DNA from: Pseudomonas oryzihabitans
GTDB lineage: Bacteria; Pseudomonadota; Gammaproteobacteria; Pseudomonadales; Pseudomonadaceae
Assembly (NCBI RefSeq): GCF_006384975.1
Contig: NZ_CP021645.1
Span: 124,001-188,000 of the forward strand
Length of the DNA stretch: 64,000 nucleotides
Direction of reading: 5' to 3'
The notes under the pieces are model-generated. The model searched no databases. It saw only the letters and a program-made list of their open reading frames with translations, and had not been told where the DNA came from. The position numbers and the translations under genes are program-made. Position 1 is the first letter of the stretch. Each line of letters starts with the position of its first letter. Positions 27,646 through 37,118 of the stretch are shown here, in pieces.

Positions 27646-28203
27646 ATGTCCGCCGCTCTCTATGAAATCGCCTTCCAGGGCGAGCTGATCGCTGGCGCTG
27701 ACGCGCAACAGACCCGGCAGAATCTGATGCGTTTGTTTCAGGCAGATGAACAGCGCATCGCCGTGCTGTTTTCCGGTCGCCGCATGATCATCAAGAATCG
27801 CCTGGATGCCGCCACGGCGGAACGCTATCGCGCCACCCTGGCGCAGGCCGGGGCGGTGGTCGAGGTGGTGCCCATGGCCGAGACGGTCGCGCCGGCTCCG
27901 GCTGCCCCTGCCGCAGCTCCCGCCAGCGCGCCGGTCGTCCCACCGGCAACCGGGGCGCACACCACCTTATCCGTCGCTCCGCGCGATGTCGTGATGGCCG
28001 CCTTCGTCGATGTCCAGGCACCGGATTTCGGCCTGGCCCCCGTAGGCGCCGATCTCCAGGACCAGGCTGCGCCTGTGGCGCCGCCCCGGGTCGATCTTTC
28101 CCATCTGAGTCTCGCGCCGGTCGGCAGCGACCTGGGCCCGACCGAAGAGGCCCTACCCGTGGCGGTACCGGATACGGATCATCTGACGTTGGTCAGGGAA
28201 TAG
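27646..28203 (+). CDS. Hypothetical protein with N-terminal YEIAFQGEL domain
   Basis: 185 aa. Residues 1-75 (YEIAFQGELIAGADAQQTRQNLMRLFQADEQRIAVLFSGRRMIIKNRLDAATAERYRATLAQAGAVVEVVP) form a compact alpha/beta domain. I recall it as an N-terminal module in gammaproteobacterial membrane and regulatory proteins of unknown function. The rest is Pro/Ala-rich, then two copies of a short motif around APVGADLQ and APVGSDLG (about 130-165). No signal peptide or membrane helix. Start at 27646 with GAGGAGG 5 bases upstream. Convergent with ychJ. Confidence 0.65.
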   Translation: MSAALYEIAFQGELIAGADAQQTRQNLMRLFQADEQRIAVLFSGRRMIIKNRLDAATAERYRATLAQAGAVVEVVPMAETVAPAPAAPAAAPASAPVVPPATGAHTTLSVAPRDVVMAAFVDVQAPDFGLAPVGADLQDQAAPVAPPRVDLSHLSLAPVGSDLGPTEEALPVAVPDTDHLTLVRE

Positions 28204-28215
28204 CGTCCGTTCGCC

Positions 28216-28689
28216 CTAGAGATAATCGGCACAGCACTTCTTGAATTTCGCGCCACTGCCACACAGGCAGGCATCGTTGCGGCGCGGCAGGGGGCGTACC
28301 GTGGGATCGAGAAAGAACCAGCGACCATCACGCTGGACGAAGCCTGAGCGCTCCTCATGGCGATGGGCACCGCGCCCATCCTCCCAGCGTGCCACGAAGC
28401 TGACCCGGGCGTGGGTAGGATCGTCAGGCGCAGGGCGGTGTTCCAGTACCTGCAGGCCCTGCCAGCGACTGCCCAGGCTCCAGGCGGTGAGGGCCTCCCG
28501 ATCCAGCCGTGCCTGCTGCGCCGGTGCCGTGGTGCCTACCAGATAGTCGATCAGCCCCAGCACATAGGCGCTGTAGCGCGAACGCATCAGGCGCTCGGCA
28601 TCGGGCGCCGGCTTACCGGCATGCAAGGGGCCGCAGCAGTCGCCGAGGGCGAGTTCCGAGCCACAGGGGCAGGGGGCCAAGGAATCCAT
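28216..28689 (-). CDS. ychJ: YchJ-family protein with two SEC-C motifs
   Basis: 157 aa. N-terminal SEC-C motif ([20 protein letters not shown]), the YchJ core ([55 protein letters not shown]) and a C-terminal SEC-C ([15 protein letters not shown]). Function unknown. The gene's ATG is one base after the TGA of the att-site remnant. Before the island inserted, it was therefore translationally coupled to the conserved gene now at 36621-37118, 7.9 kb away. Confidence 0.9.
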   Translation of the reverse strand: MDSLAPCPCGSELALGDCCGPLHAGKPAPDAERLMRSRYSAYVLGLIDYLVGTTAPAQQARLDREALTAWSLGSRWQGLQVLEHRPAPDDPTHARVSFVARWEDGRGAHRHEERSGFVQRDGRWFFLDPTVRPLPRRNDACLCGSGAKFKKCCADYL

Positions 28690-28693
28690 CTCA

Positions 28694-28734
28694 CCACCAG
28701 TACTTGCCGAAATTCTGCGGATTGGCCCAGAACT
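28694..28734 (-). repeat. attL of the integrative element
   Basis: A 41-bp sequence imperfectly repeated at 36624-36664, with an identical 17-bp core CGGATTGGCCCAGAACT (28718-28734). Read leftward, it encodes the C-terminus [13 protein letters not shown] plus a TGA stop of the target gene, which marks the original chromosomal junction. Confidence 0.82.
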
Positions 28735-28794
28735 GAGAGGTGCCTGATGGGAGCCCAAGCGTAGCGGGCTTTCCAAGGGTTCTCAATGGGGCCT

Positions 28795-28823
28795 GGTGAC
28801 GAGATGGTGACAAAGCTGGTGAC
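28795..28823 (+). promoter_or_regulatory. Left-end GGTGAC repeats (putative integrase arm sites)
   Basis: Three direct GGTGAC hexamers at 28795, 28806 and 28818 (11-12 bp apart), 60-90 bp inside attL. The same spaced triplet occurs near attR, which is how arm-type integrase or excisionase sites are arranged. Confidence 0.5.
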
Positions 28824-28863
28824 ACTTTGCGAGCCCTGGAGGAGATCAAAAAGATTTCCGTCT

Positions 28864-28911
28864 GGGGTCCTTATCGCGCGCTCATGAGGGGTCCCTATCG
28901 CGCCTGTGAGG
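28864..28911 (+). repeat. Two 24-bp direct repeats near attL
   Basis: GGGGTCC(T/C)TATCGCGC units starting at 28864 and 28888, each followed by a TGAGG(GG) motif. Iteron-like or regulator-binding repeats in the non-coding left end of the island. Confidence 0.5.
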
Positions 28912-28999
28912 GGCTCGCCGGGCCGCCACGGGGGTAACTTGAGGCCGTCCTTGTATTAGATGGTGTCTCGGAAATTTCTGTCATTTTTCCGAAGGACCC

Positions 29000-29080
29000 T
29001 TAAGGCGGCCTATGCTTCCACAGCCACAAGGCCATCTGGACAGCCAAGGACGCCCAATAGAGCGCCTGTAAGGTGTCCAT
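29000..29080 (-). CDS. 26-aa putative small membrane protein in the island
   Basis: ATG at 29080 preceded by ACAGGAG 6 bases upstream, the same strong ribosome-binding context as the other island genes. It encodes 26 residues: MDTLQALYWASLAVQMALWL, then WKHRPP. The composition is one short hydrophobic helix with a basic C-terminal end. Lies 3' of the KilA-N gene on the same strand. Too short for family assignment; could be a holin-like or toxin-like peptide. Confidence 0.4.
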   Translation of the reverse strand: MDTLQALYWASLAVQMALWLWKHRPP

Positions 29081-29113
29081 GATGGTCTCCTGTGGGGGAT
29101 GGGTTAGGTGGCC

Positions 29114-29836
29114 TTAGCGGGAGGCCTTGAGGCGTCTTGCAGTGGCCTGCCTGCGGGTTCTTTCCGCTACAGCGCCATTGATTTCACTGGCCTTATCCTG
29201 AAGCCATGCAAGACCTTTGGCAGTGACCCGGTAGCCGTCGTCATTGCCGTAGCTCATCGAACAAGACTTGAAGTAGCCCCAGTCGAACGCCTTTGATGCT
29301 GGCTTGATGACCTTGCGGTGCTCGGTGGGGTGGTCTCGGGAGACAAACCGTCCCGTGCTAACGAGGTATTGTTTCGCCAATTGGGGCTTGGTGATGTTGG
29401 CTAACTTACAGGCCTGCCCCCAAGTGATCCCCAGACCAGTCAGACGGGTGTCGATGAGGTCTGCCTTCGGTACGGCCTTTGCGAGCTTGGTGTCTGCATC
29501 AGCGGCTGCCAATAGGGCCATACGGGCGCTTAGGATTGAGTCATTGCGCATGGCAACGAAGGCGTGAACGACCATCAGATAGAAATCCGTCGAGACCCAC
29601 ATGGCGTAAGCGATGGTCCCGGCTTCAGTGGCAAGGGTTCCCACCTTGTCCATGATCCGCAAATTTCCGGAAGCTCGTAGCTCATCGGATACAGCATTAC
29701 GCCATTCTGACGGCGACTTCGAGTCAGGCAGGTTAAGGCCCTTCTGGATCTCATTGAGGTTCCAAAGGCTCTCGGCGTTTGCCTTGAAGTTTTGCCCGTC
29801 AATGGTGATGGGCAGGGTGGTGGTAGCAATGTTCAT
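29114..29836 (-). CDS. KilA-N domain protein (phage-type)
   Basis: 240 aa. Residues about 5-110 match the KilA-N fold (LPITIDGQNFKANAESLWNLNEIQKGLNLPDSKSPSEWRN, GTIAYAMWVSTDFYLMVVHAFVAMRND), a DNA-binding domain of large phages and prophages. The C-terminal part (120-230) resembles an antirepressor-type domain (GITWGQACKLANITKPQLAKQYLV ... WLQDKASEI). Start at 29836 with AGAGGAA upstream. Probably regulatory within the element. Confidence 0.75.
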   Translation of the reverse strand: MNIATTTLPITIDGQNFKANAESLWNLNEIQKGLNLPDSKSPSEWRNAVSDELRASGNLRIMDKVGTLATEAGTIAYAMWVSTDFYLMVVHAFVAMRNDSILSARMALLAAADADTKLAKAVPKADLIDTRLTGLGITWGQACKLANITKPQLAKQYLVSTGRFVSRDHPTEHRKVIKPASKAFDWGYFKSCSMSYGNDDGYRVTAKGLAWLQDKASEINGAVAERTRRQATARRLKASR

Positions 29837-30044
29837 GTGTCTATTCCTCTTGTTTGCTCCCTCAAGTTCGCACCCACAGTCCAGCGTAGAGACCCGACAC
29901 GGGTTCTGGACGGTGGCATGAAGGAGCAAACAGGAAGACTCTACGGTTGATTCAGATAACGCCCTGCGACGGGCGATGATGGGGGATAGGGCCCCTGCCT
30001 GCTCCTTCCTATGGAGTCGGTCTTACAGGGCCCTTAACGGCTCA

Positions 30045-31049
30045 TCAGCTCGCTTTGAGCTTGATGTTGGTGATCATGGGGAACGGTACGGTCTCGGTCT
30101 GGAGGCCATCCTTGGTCAAAGCAATCTTCACTTTGCCGTTCGCCACGATGTCCACCATTGCGAGGATCTCCAGGTCCCAGGACTGGAGGCGAGCGTTACG
30201 AGTAGCCATCACGCGCCACACGTCGCCGTTACGACCCTGGCGATAGCTCAGGGAGGTGAACATCTTGGGGATCATGAAGATCCCGTAGTCGGTCCCGGTG
30301 TACGGCTGCACGGAGGCACCGATCAAAGTCTCCAGGTCCTCCATGCCAGCACGTTGCGCGGCACGCTCCAGGGTCGGAACGAGAGACGCGGGGAGCAGGA
30401 TCGCAAAGTCGGCCAGGGAGGTTCCGACCGTCTGGTTAACGTGGATCGTTAGGAGGTCGATAAGATCCTCGGCGACCGCTTGGGGCTTACCCGTAGGAGC
30501 GGCCTCGGTGAACGCCTCGGTGGACTTGGCGGTAGACAGGATGCTTGCCACTTTGCCCGCAGCGGTGTACTCGATGTCGCGGAGCATCTTTTCGGTGGTC
30601 TGAAGCATGGACCCCTCGGTCCAGCCTGCGATCAGGTTGTGATCCAGGATCGAGACGCGATGGCTGATCAAGAGGGCCTTATCGGTCTGCTCGGTGAAGA
30701 CCAGTGAGCCGGCCAAGGCTTCGCCCTTTTTGACGACCTGGTTGTCCCAGTTTTTCCGAGGGTCGAACGACACGGTCCGATCTGCCAGGGTAATGATCTG
30801 CTGGCCGGTGGCCTCGGAGCCCGCTGGACGGAATTCGCAAGGGGTGCGTTCGGCTGCTGCCTCTCGCCACTCATCACTGTTCAGGTATTCGTCGAGGGCC
30901 TCTTGGAGAGCCTGGACGTAGGCGGACGCATCGGTAGCTGCTTGGTGCTCTGGGCGGACGCTGCCGACGTTGTACTGAATGGTGCCGCTGTCAGGGCTCA
31001 GGATGGCAGTGCTGTAGCTATCGGGGCGCTTGTATTCGTTGGGTTTCAT
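30045..31049 (-). CDS. Unassigned 334-aa element protein (possible coat-like)
   Basis: The largest intact gene of the island. I do not recognise the family with confidence. Visible features: no signal peptide or membrane helix; acidic helical N-terminal third; a Leu/Ile-rich central part (ALLISHRVSILDHNLIAGWTEGS); and a beta-rich C-terminal part (FAILLPASLVPTLERAA, DYGIFMIPKMFTSLSYRQ, WRVMATRNARLQSWDLEILAMVD). The size, soluble character and FxILLP/ATRNARLQ pattern remind me of HK97-fold phage coat proteins, but no portal, protease or terminase lies nearby. Good ribosome-binding site (GGAGATACAGAATC before ATG). Confidence 0.5.
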   Translation of the reverse strand: MKPNEYKRPDSYSTAILSPDSGTIQYNVGSVRPEHQAATDASAYVQALQEALDEYLNSDEWREAAAERTPCEFRPAGSEATGQQIITLADRTVSFDPRKNWDNQVVKKGEALAGSLVFTEQTDKALLISHRVSILDHNLIAGWTEGSMLQTTEKMLRDIEYTAAGKVASILSTAKSTEAFTEAAPTGKPQAVAEDLIDLLTIHVNQTVGTSLADFAILLPASLVPTLERAAQRAGMEDLETLIGASVQPYTGTDYGIFMIPKMFTSLSYRQGRNGDVWRVMATRNARLQSWDLEILAMVDIVANGKVKIALTKDGLQTETVPFPMITNIKLKAS

Positions 31050-31087
31050 GATTCTGTATCTCCTATTCCAAAGTGGGTTGTGTGCGG

Positions 31088-31480
31088 TTACCAGTTGCTC
31101 GAACGAGATGCCGCTCGGATCTGTTCGCCGTATTCACGGATTCGGCGTGCCTCTTCTTCGCGACGAGCTTTCTCGATGCTCATTTCTTTCTCAGTCCGAG
31201 TGTCGAAACGGGCCGCGTTACGCTCGGCGTCAGCCCTGCGCTGTACCTCCTGTTGGTGGCGCTGTGCCTCCTCCTGGAAGAAATGGCGCTCGGCCTGAGG
31301 AGCCGCCGTGGTCGACAGACCAGCAGTCCGGAAGACCCGGATGACCTGTGCCTGAGCGGCAAGGCTTGAGCATTGAGCGATGAGGGTCGCCAAGATGATT
31401 TTCTCGGCGTACTCACGGGTGACCTCTTGGCCGCACACGGTGGCCTTGGTGTCGGTGACGTTGGAAACGGTGATGTTCAT
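31088..31480 (-). CDS. Hypothetical island protein, charged coiled-coil C-terminus
   Basis: 130 aa from ATG 31480, chosen because ACAGGAGATCCAAACCT precedes it; the frame is open to 31660 but that start has no ribosome-binding site. Residues 1-60 (MNITVSNVTDTKATVCG, then EVTREYAEKIILATLIAQCSSLAAQAQVIR) look ordered. Residues 65-120 are a highly charged Glu/Arg/Gln helix (QEEAQRHQQEVQRRADAERNAARFDTRTEKEMSIEKARREEEARRIREYGEQI), probably a coiled coil. It lies 38 bp upstream of the 334-aa gene and is probably co-transcribed with it; scaffolding or assembly is one guess. Confidence 0.6.
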   Translation of the reverse strand: MNITVSNVTDTKATVCGQEVTREYAEKIILATLIAQCSSLAAQAQVIRVFRTAGLSTTAAPQAERHFFQEEAQRHQQEVQRRADAERNAARFDTRTEKEMSIEKARREEEARRIREYGEQIRAASRSSNW

Positions 31481-31789
31481 AGGTTTGGATCTCCTGTAAG
31501 GGGACCCTTTGATCCGGACTCGTCGCCATAGAAGGCACACGACCAGAAGGCCAAGGAGAGGAAGCCGCGTGTGCTTCTCCGAGTCCGGGTCAAAAGGTTC
31601 TGGGGTTTCGATGTGGGCTGTGAGCTGGCGAGCAGCTAACGATGACGACAGACCAGCCATGGCGTGCTGAAAGGGCGTCGGGGTGGAGCGTGGGGATTAC
31701 CGTGGCGACGGTAAGGTGGATCGACTACGTGAATCGGGCGCTGGACGTGGTGTCCTGGCCATAGTGAGGGTTTTTGCGTCAGCGATAGA
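31481..31789. other. 309-bp island gap with a large nested hairpin
   Basis: No supported gene. Holds an imperfect 18-bp inverted repeat (31505-31522 with 31580-31597) enclosing a second one (31532-31541 with 31568-31576). Together these make one roughly 93-bp stem-loop just upstream of the 130-aa gene's ribosome-binding site. Confidence 0.5.
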
Positions 31790-32089
31790 TCAGGACGCTA
31801 CGGGGCGGGCCTTGAGGACTACTGGGACACCTTTGACCGCCTGGTAGATGTCCAGTAAGTCCATCTTCAAGGTCTCCTCCAAGGTGGTCAGCTTGACCAT
31901 GCGGTAGGAACCGAGGCGCTCGCTGATGAATGCCTTGGCTTGCTCCGGGGACCGATTAGAGAAGACGCTGAGGTTCTTTAGGTCGAACAGGGCTGAGCGG
32001 GTAAGACCATCAGTCATTGCCGATTCGATGGAGAGTAAACGATCAGCCTGGACGGCAGGCAGACCAGATAGATTGAAGTGGTAGCGCAT
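31790..32089 (-). CDS. Hypothetical island protein, 99 aa
   Basis: Unrecognised. Perfect ribosome-binding site (AAGGAGG 4 bases before the ATG) argues it is expressed. Sequence MRYHFNLSGLPAVQADRLLS at the N-terminus, then LTRSALFDLKNLSVFSNRSPEQAKAFISERLG and an amphipathic C-terminal half. No membrane segment or Cys. Sits between the 206-aa gene and the hairpin region in the leftward island operon. Confidence 0.55.
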   Translation of the reverse strand: MRYHFNLSGLPAVQADRLLSIESAMTDGLTRSALFDLKNLSVFSNRSPEQAKAFISERLGSYRMVKLTTLEETLKMDLLDIYQAVKGVPVVLKARPVAS

Positions 32090-32250
32090 AGGGCCTCCTT
32101 AAGATGGTCTTGATTGATCTCCGTAGAGATTGGGGTTTGTTGTATTACAACCCCTCCTTAGCGAGCGACCACGAAGGAACCCTGTTACTGGTCCATCATG
32201 TGTCGCCCTCTTGGGTCTTCCCAAAAAGTTTTCTTTTTATATATCCGGCG

Positions 32251-32871
32251 TTATCTCTGAAATGCACGGAATAGAGCGGTTTCTCCGATCTCTGCGACCA
32301 GCTCTGCCCACAGCTCCGAATGGCACTCGACATAGGTAGCGATCCCATAGGCAGCATGGCGGGCAGCCTTGGCAACTCGCTGGGCCGTTCTCAGGCTCAC
32401 CTCGCCAGTCTTGCAGGCCTCCGCTGTGATCTCCGAAAGGAACAGCGCATTGATTACCGCCCTGGTCCTGACATTGGTCTTGCCGTTTGTGGTTCCGGCA
32501 CTGGTGCTGATCGACCCGCGAACGATGTCATCCACCCAGGGAGCAAAGTCGGGCACCGCGAAGAAAGGCATGAGCATTGCGACGGGATTCTGGAAGACCG
32601 TTTTTGGGCGGCCTCTTGGGAGGACTTCGGGAGCTGCTGGCAGGGGATGAAACTGGATATTCGCGAGGTTGGATTGAGCCGTGTCGTGCTCGGCGGTGAG
32701 GTCTTCAGCCCGACGCTCGGCTGCCCAGGCTTCGTACCTGGCACGCTCGTCCTTGTAGTAGATCATCTCCTTCCGAACGATGATCTCCCCAGTGACGGGG
32801 TCAAAATGGAGGATGTGCCCGGCTTCGTGGTCAACGTGGCGGTGCGGAAGATTGGCGGGAGTGGATGTCAC
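32251..32871 (-). CDS. Hypothetical island protein, 206 aa (GTG start)
   Basis: Unrecognised. The GTG at 32871 is preferred because GAGG lies 9 bases before it; a TTG at 32886 overlaps that site. The N-terminal third contains HILHFDPVTGEIIVRKEMIYYKDERARYEAWAAERRAEDL (beta hairpin then helix). The middle PRGRPKTVFQNPVAMLMPFFAVPDFAPWVDDIVRG and C-terminal helices (TAEACKTGEVSLRTAQRVAKAARHAAYGI) suggest a nucleic-acid or phage regulatory protein; no catalytic motif. Confidence 0.5.
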   Translation of the reverse strand: MTSTPANLPHRHVDHEAGHILHFDPVTGEIIVRKEMIYYKDERARYEAWAAERRAEDLTAEHDTAQSNLANIQFHPLPAAPEVLPRGRPKTVFQNPVAMLMPFFAVPDFAPWVDDIVRGSISTSAGTTNGKTNVRTRAVINALFLSEITAEACKTGEVSLRTAQRVAKAARHAAYGIATYVECHSELWAELVAEIGETALFRAFQR

Positions 32872-32936
32872 AGTGGTAGTCCTCAAATGGCCGCTGCGAA
32901 CGTGCAGCCATAGTGAGGGGTTTTACGACACCAGCT

Positions 32937-33470
32937 TTACAGGCGACGTGACGTGGGATCTGCGAAGGTTGACCCCGGCGATTCGCTGAGATTTCGCGTA
33001 GGAACGTCTGCCAGCTCACCGCGCACGGCCTTCAGTTCGTCCATGACGCTCTGCGCTATCGGGTTCGTCGAGTCTGCCGCGTTGTAAGAGCCGGTCTTGC
33101 GGATGGTTGGTAGGACTTCCTCTGTGACCCACTTACGGAAGGGCTCGGTCTGTGGTGCGTGGCTCCGTACAAGCATCTGGTACAGCTCAGGTTCCGTCAT
33201 GATCGCCGTTGTGGTCCGAAGGCGCCGACCATGCTCGTCGTCGGGGACACTAATGGATGAATTTTCCACCAGTGGCGCCAGAGACAACCCGAGCCCTGTT
33301 CCAGACTTCGTTTTGCGGTGCTGGGATACCGACTTTGCTGCATCCTTGAGTCCCGCTGCCCTTGCTGCCTGGGTGGCAACAAACAGTAGGTCATGCTCAG
33401 GGTGCCCCACCAGAACATCCAGTTCGATGCCCATGAAGTTCTTCTTCTCGAATCGCATTGCGTTGGTCAT
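32937..33470 (-). CDS. Bro-N domain protein (phage antirepressor-like)
   Basis: 177 aa. Residues 1-125 carry the BRO family N-terminal domain: FMGIELDVLVGHPEHDLLFVATQAARAAGLKDAAKSVSQH, TEPELYQMLVRSHAPQTEPFRKWVTEEVLPTIRKTGSY. This is the standard DNA-binding module of phage antirepressors. Start at 33470 with GAGGTGAAATGAA upstream. Divergent from the small protein at 33604; the 133 bp between them is a likely promoter and control region. Confidence 0.82.
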   Translation of the reverse strand: MTNAMRFEKKNFMGIELDVLVGHPEHDLLFVATQAARAAGLKDAAKSVSQHRKTKSGTGLGLSLAPLVENSSISVPDDEHGRRLRTTTAIMTEPELYQMLVRSHAPQTEPFRKWVTEEVLPTIRKTGSYNAADSTNPIAQSVMDELKAVRGELADVPTRNLSESPGSTFADPTSRRL

Positions 33471-33603
33471 TTCATTTCACCTCGGCCCAGTGGACCAAGA
33501 GGTGGCGGGTCCCAGTGGTTACCGGGTTCTGCTACTAAAGGCGCATTGTATAGAATCGCATCCCGTGGATGAATTGATTCTCTCGGTGAGAAGGAAGTTA
33601 CCC

Positions 33604-33867
33604 ATGGCAATGTATACAAGCGAGTCCGTTTTAAATCAGGTTGCGAGCAAAAACGCTTGGTGGACGACGACTTATAAGCCCAGCGATAAGGTGCCCACCT
33701 CTGGCATCTATCGGTGCATAAACTGTAAGCGCGAAGTAACCTGCAACGAAGGAGACGGCTTCCCACCTCAGAACCATGACCAGCATAGTCCGGGAAAGCC
33801 CATTCTCTGGAAGCTCAATGTCAGAACAAACACGACAGGTGATCTTGTTTTAGCACCTGGTTCGTAA
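33604..33867 (+). CDS. Small YjzC/'protein L'-like zinc-binding protein
   Basis: 87 aa on the strand opposite to the rest of the island. Contains NAWWTTTYKPSDKVPTSGIYRCINCKREVTCNEGDGFPPQNHDQH: a CxxC pair, a further Cys and terminal His ligands consistent with one zinc site. I recall closely similar small proteins in phages and accessory islands, function unknown. ATG 33604 has AAGGAAG 6 bases upstream. An inverted repeat TTCTC-TCGGT-GAGAA overlaps that region and could be an operator. Independent transcription suggests a lysogeny-expressed cargo gene. Confidence 0.7.
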   Translation: MAMYTSESVLNQVASKNAWWTTTYKPSDKVPTSGIYRCINCKREVTCNEGDGFPPQNHDQHSPGKPILWKLNVRTNTTGDLVLAPGS

Positions 33868-34227
33868 CGGCCTTACTGTCCAAAGGCCTTTTCCAGGGCC
33901 TCATGGAGCGTCCTCACGGGCAGCTTCTGGGTCCCTGCATACAGGTCGTAAGTGATGTTCCCTGAGCTGTGCCCTGTGATCGCCTGCGAGATGACCTCAG
34001 GCGTCGCAGCGGCCTTTAGGAGCCCCGACAGGGAATGCCTGAGAGAGTGGAACGACTGGTTACCACCTGATGCCAGACCCAGCGGCTCCCTTAGGGCATC
34101 GTTGAGTGGCTTGTTGAAGTAGTGTTTCTTTGCCTTGAAGAGCTTCCCAGGCTCCGTTTCGACCCACTCCAAGAAGGCCTTGAGGGAGAACCCTGTAGTG
34201 GCCTAATTCTCGTGGACACCTCGATAG

Positions 34228-35405
<1,178 letters not shown>

Positions 35406-36524
35406 AATCCCCTATCCCGGTGTCCACCAAAACTTGACCACTACACCCATAGGCGCCATCTACAAGGGGAACCTGACGGACCGAGAAGTCATTCTTCAGG
35501 GTCTTCCCCTGCTCATCCTTGTTGATGTCGATAACCGTAACGCCGTCTACCTGCTTCACGTCCCCTTGGGTCAGTTGGTAAAGCTCACCTATGCGGGCTC
35601 CTGTGAGGACCCCAAGAGAGATCGCCCAGCGCTTCCAGTCGCTTGCAGGTAAGGCGTTCGCGTGAGCCATGATGGTAGCCACCTCCTCACGAGAGAACGG
35701 TCTCCGGTCGCTCTCAGCGCCTCTCTCGATCTTCAGGCCTTTGTCGTAGGAATGAGCGATCAGTCCATTGTTCTTAGCCCAGTCCATCACGGTCGAGAGT
35801 TGGGTCAGGAGCTTGTTGACGGTTAAAGGCTTACGGCCCTCCACCACGCGATCCTTGAGAGCCACCATATCGTCCCGCGTGTGGGTCCTGATGTTGAGGT
35901 CCCCGAGGAGGCCAGACAGAACTCTTAGGTTCGAGCCAATGGCATTGAGCGTGGATGCCTCTACGTTCCCTTGGCGTTCCTTGAGGAAGAGCGTTGAGAG
36001 TTCCTGAAAGGTGATCGTGGTAGGAGACACGTTTACAGATAGGGGCAGGGAAGGGGCCACTGGCGTGCTACAGCTGAGCTGCTCGACCAGACCCACAAGT
36101 TCATCCGGACGGCCACCTAAACGCTCCTGAGCGGCCCTCATGACCTTCTGGCCCATCCCTAAGGCCCTCTGCTGGGCCATCGTGAAGCCACCCAAGGAGG
36201 ACGCCTCAGCGAGGTTCCTTGCGTGCTCCTCGTAGATGGACATATAGGCACTTCGTGAGTCCTCGGTCAGGCGCTGCGTGAGGAGGTTCTCAGCGATGTC
36301 CCATAGGCGCTCCTTTAGCTCCTCCCAGGTCGCTCCAGGCTTGTCGAGATGGAACGTAGCTAAGGTCTGGAGGATTTCCTTGGAGAACTGCATTGCGGTT
36401 GACCTATCGGTAGAGCGGAGGGAGACCGTGAAGCTACGGGCAGAGCAGCCGCGTGGACGGACCCTGAGGTAGTAGACCCCTGCACGTCGGTAGTGCCACA
36501 CGGAGAGGTCTTGAGATGGCCTCT

Positions 36525-36553
36525 GGTGACAAGGCTGGTGACAGGGTGGTGAC
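36525..36553 (+). promoter_or_regulatory. Right-end GGTGAC repeats (putative integrase arm sites)
   Basis: Three direct GGTGAC hexamers at 36525, 36537 and 36548, matching the triplet near attL in sequence, spacing and orientation. They lie within the first codons of the integrase frame (encoding the repeated CHQ) about 70 bp inside attR. Confidence 0.5.
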
Positions 36554-36620
36554 GTTTGGTCCTGCTCGGGGAGGGCAGTTGCCTGGTCCATTGTTCGGTA
36601 AGTCCCTGATAGTCATAGGA

Positions 36621-37118
36621 TTACCACCAGTACTTCCCAAACATTTCCGGATTGGCCCAGAACTTGGCGTTGAGCCAGTCCGGGACCTGTTTGTAGTCGT
36701 GCAGATCATAGCTGAACAACGTCACTACCTGGCCGTCGCGGGAGAAGCGTTCGTTGGTCTGGAGGGCGAGGGCGTAGAAGTCCGTCGCCTGCCATTCGCT
36801 GGCGGCCAGATCCACCAGCACGGCCAGCCGGGACGTATTGAAGTTGCGCAGCCCGCCGAGCAATTCACGGCCCTGGCGCAAGGGGAGATGTTCCAGGCAG
36901 TCGGCGAGGATCACCAAATCGTAGCGTTCGCCGAGCAGACTGGCGTCTTCCAGCGGCACCGCGGCTTGCACCAGGCGACATTCGGGATGCGCCTCGGCGT
37001 AGGCACTTATCGCTGGCAGCGCTTCCCGTGCCAGGCATAGCAGACGAGACGGCTTATGGTGCTCCAAGAGGCTTGCCAGAGCCTGTTGCGGGGTGCGGGA
37101 GGAGAATAAATTTGCCAT
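36621..37118 (-). CDS. Conserved Pseudomonas protein (DUF6231-like), att target gene
   Basis: 165 aa. Methyltransferase-like alpha/beta fold: ISAYAEAHPECRLVQAAVPLED, RYDLVILADCLEHLPLRQGRELLGGLRN (resembles motif II/III of class I SAM enzymes). The usual glycine-rich SAM loop is absent, so catalysis is doubtful. I associate it with the DUF6231 family from memory. The last 13 codons, FWANPEMFGKYWW, overlap attR and were supplied by the island; the original version at attL reads QNF instead of EMF. Full length is preserved. Confidence 0.75.
   Translation of the reverse strand: MANLFSSRTPQQALASLLEHHKPSRLLCLAREALPAISAYAEAHPECRLVQAAVPLEDASLLGERYDLVILADCLEHLPLRQGRELLGGLRNFNTSRLAVLVDLAASEWQATDFYALALQTNERFSRDGQVVTLFSYDLHDYKQVPDWLNAKFWANPEMFGKYWW
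36624..36664 (-). repeat. attR of the integrative element
   Basis: Partner of the 41-bp repeat at 28694-28734; the identical core is 36648-36664. It restores the 3' end of the target gene, ending in TAA instead of TGA. The distance between the repeats gives an element of 7930 bp including the IS. Confidence 0.82.

Noticed and set aside
28694..28734. tRNA gene as integration target
   Set aside because: The repeat encodes a protein C-terminus in frame (FGKYWW then stop) and does not fold as a tRNA end.
30045..31049. Firm annotation of the 334-aa protein as major capsid protein
   Set aside because: The resemblance is only general pattern; no portal, protease or terminase is present and I cannot run a structural search.
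31481..31660. N-terminal extension that would make the 130-aa island protein 190 aa with a membrane-like segment
   Set aside because: The upstream ATG has no ribosome-binding site, whereas ATG 31480 has ACAGGAG. The extension coincides with a large hairpin, whose pairing better explains the sequence.
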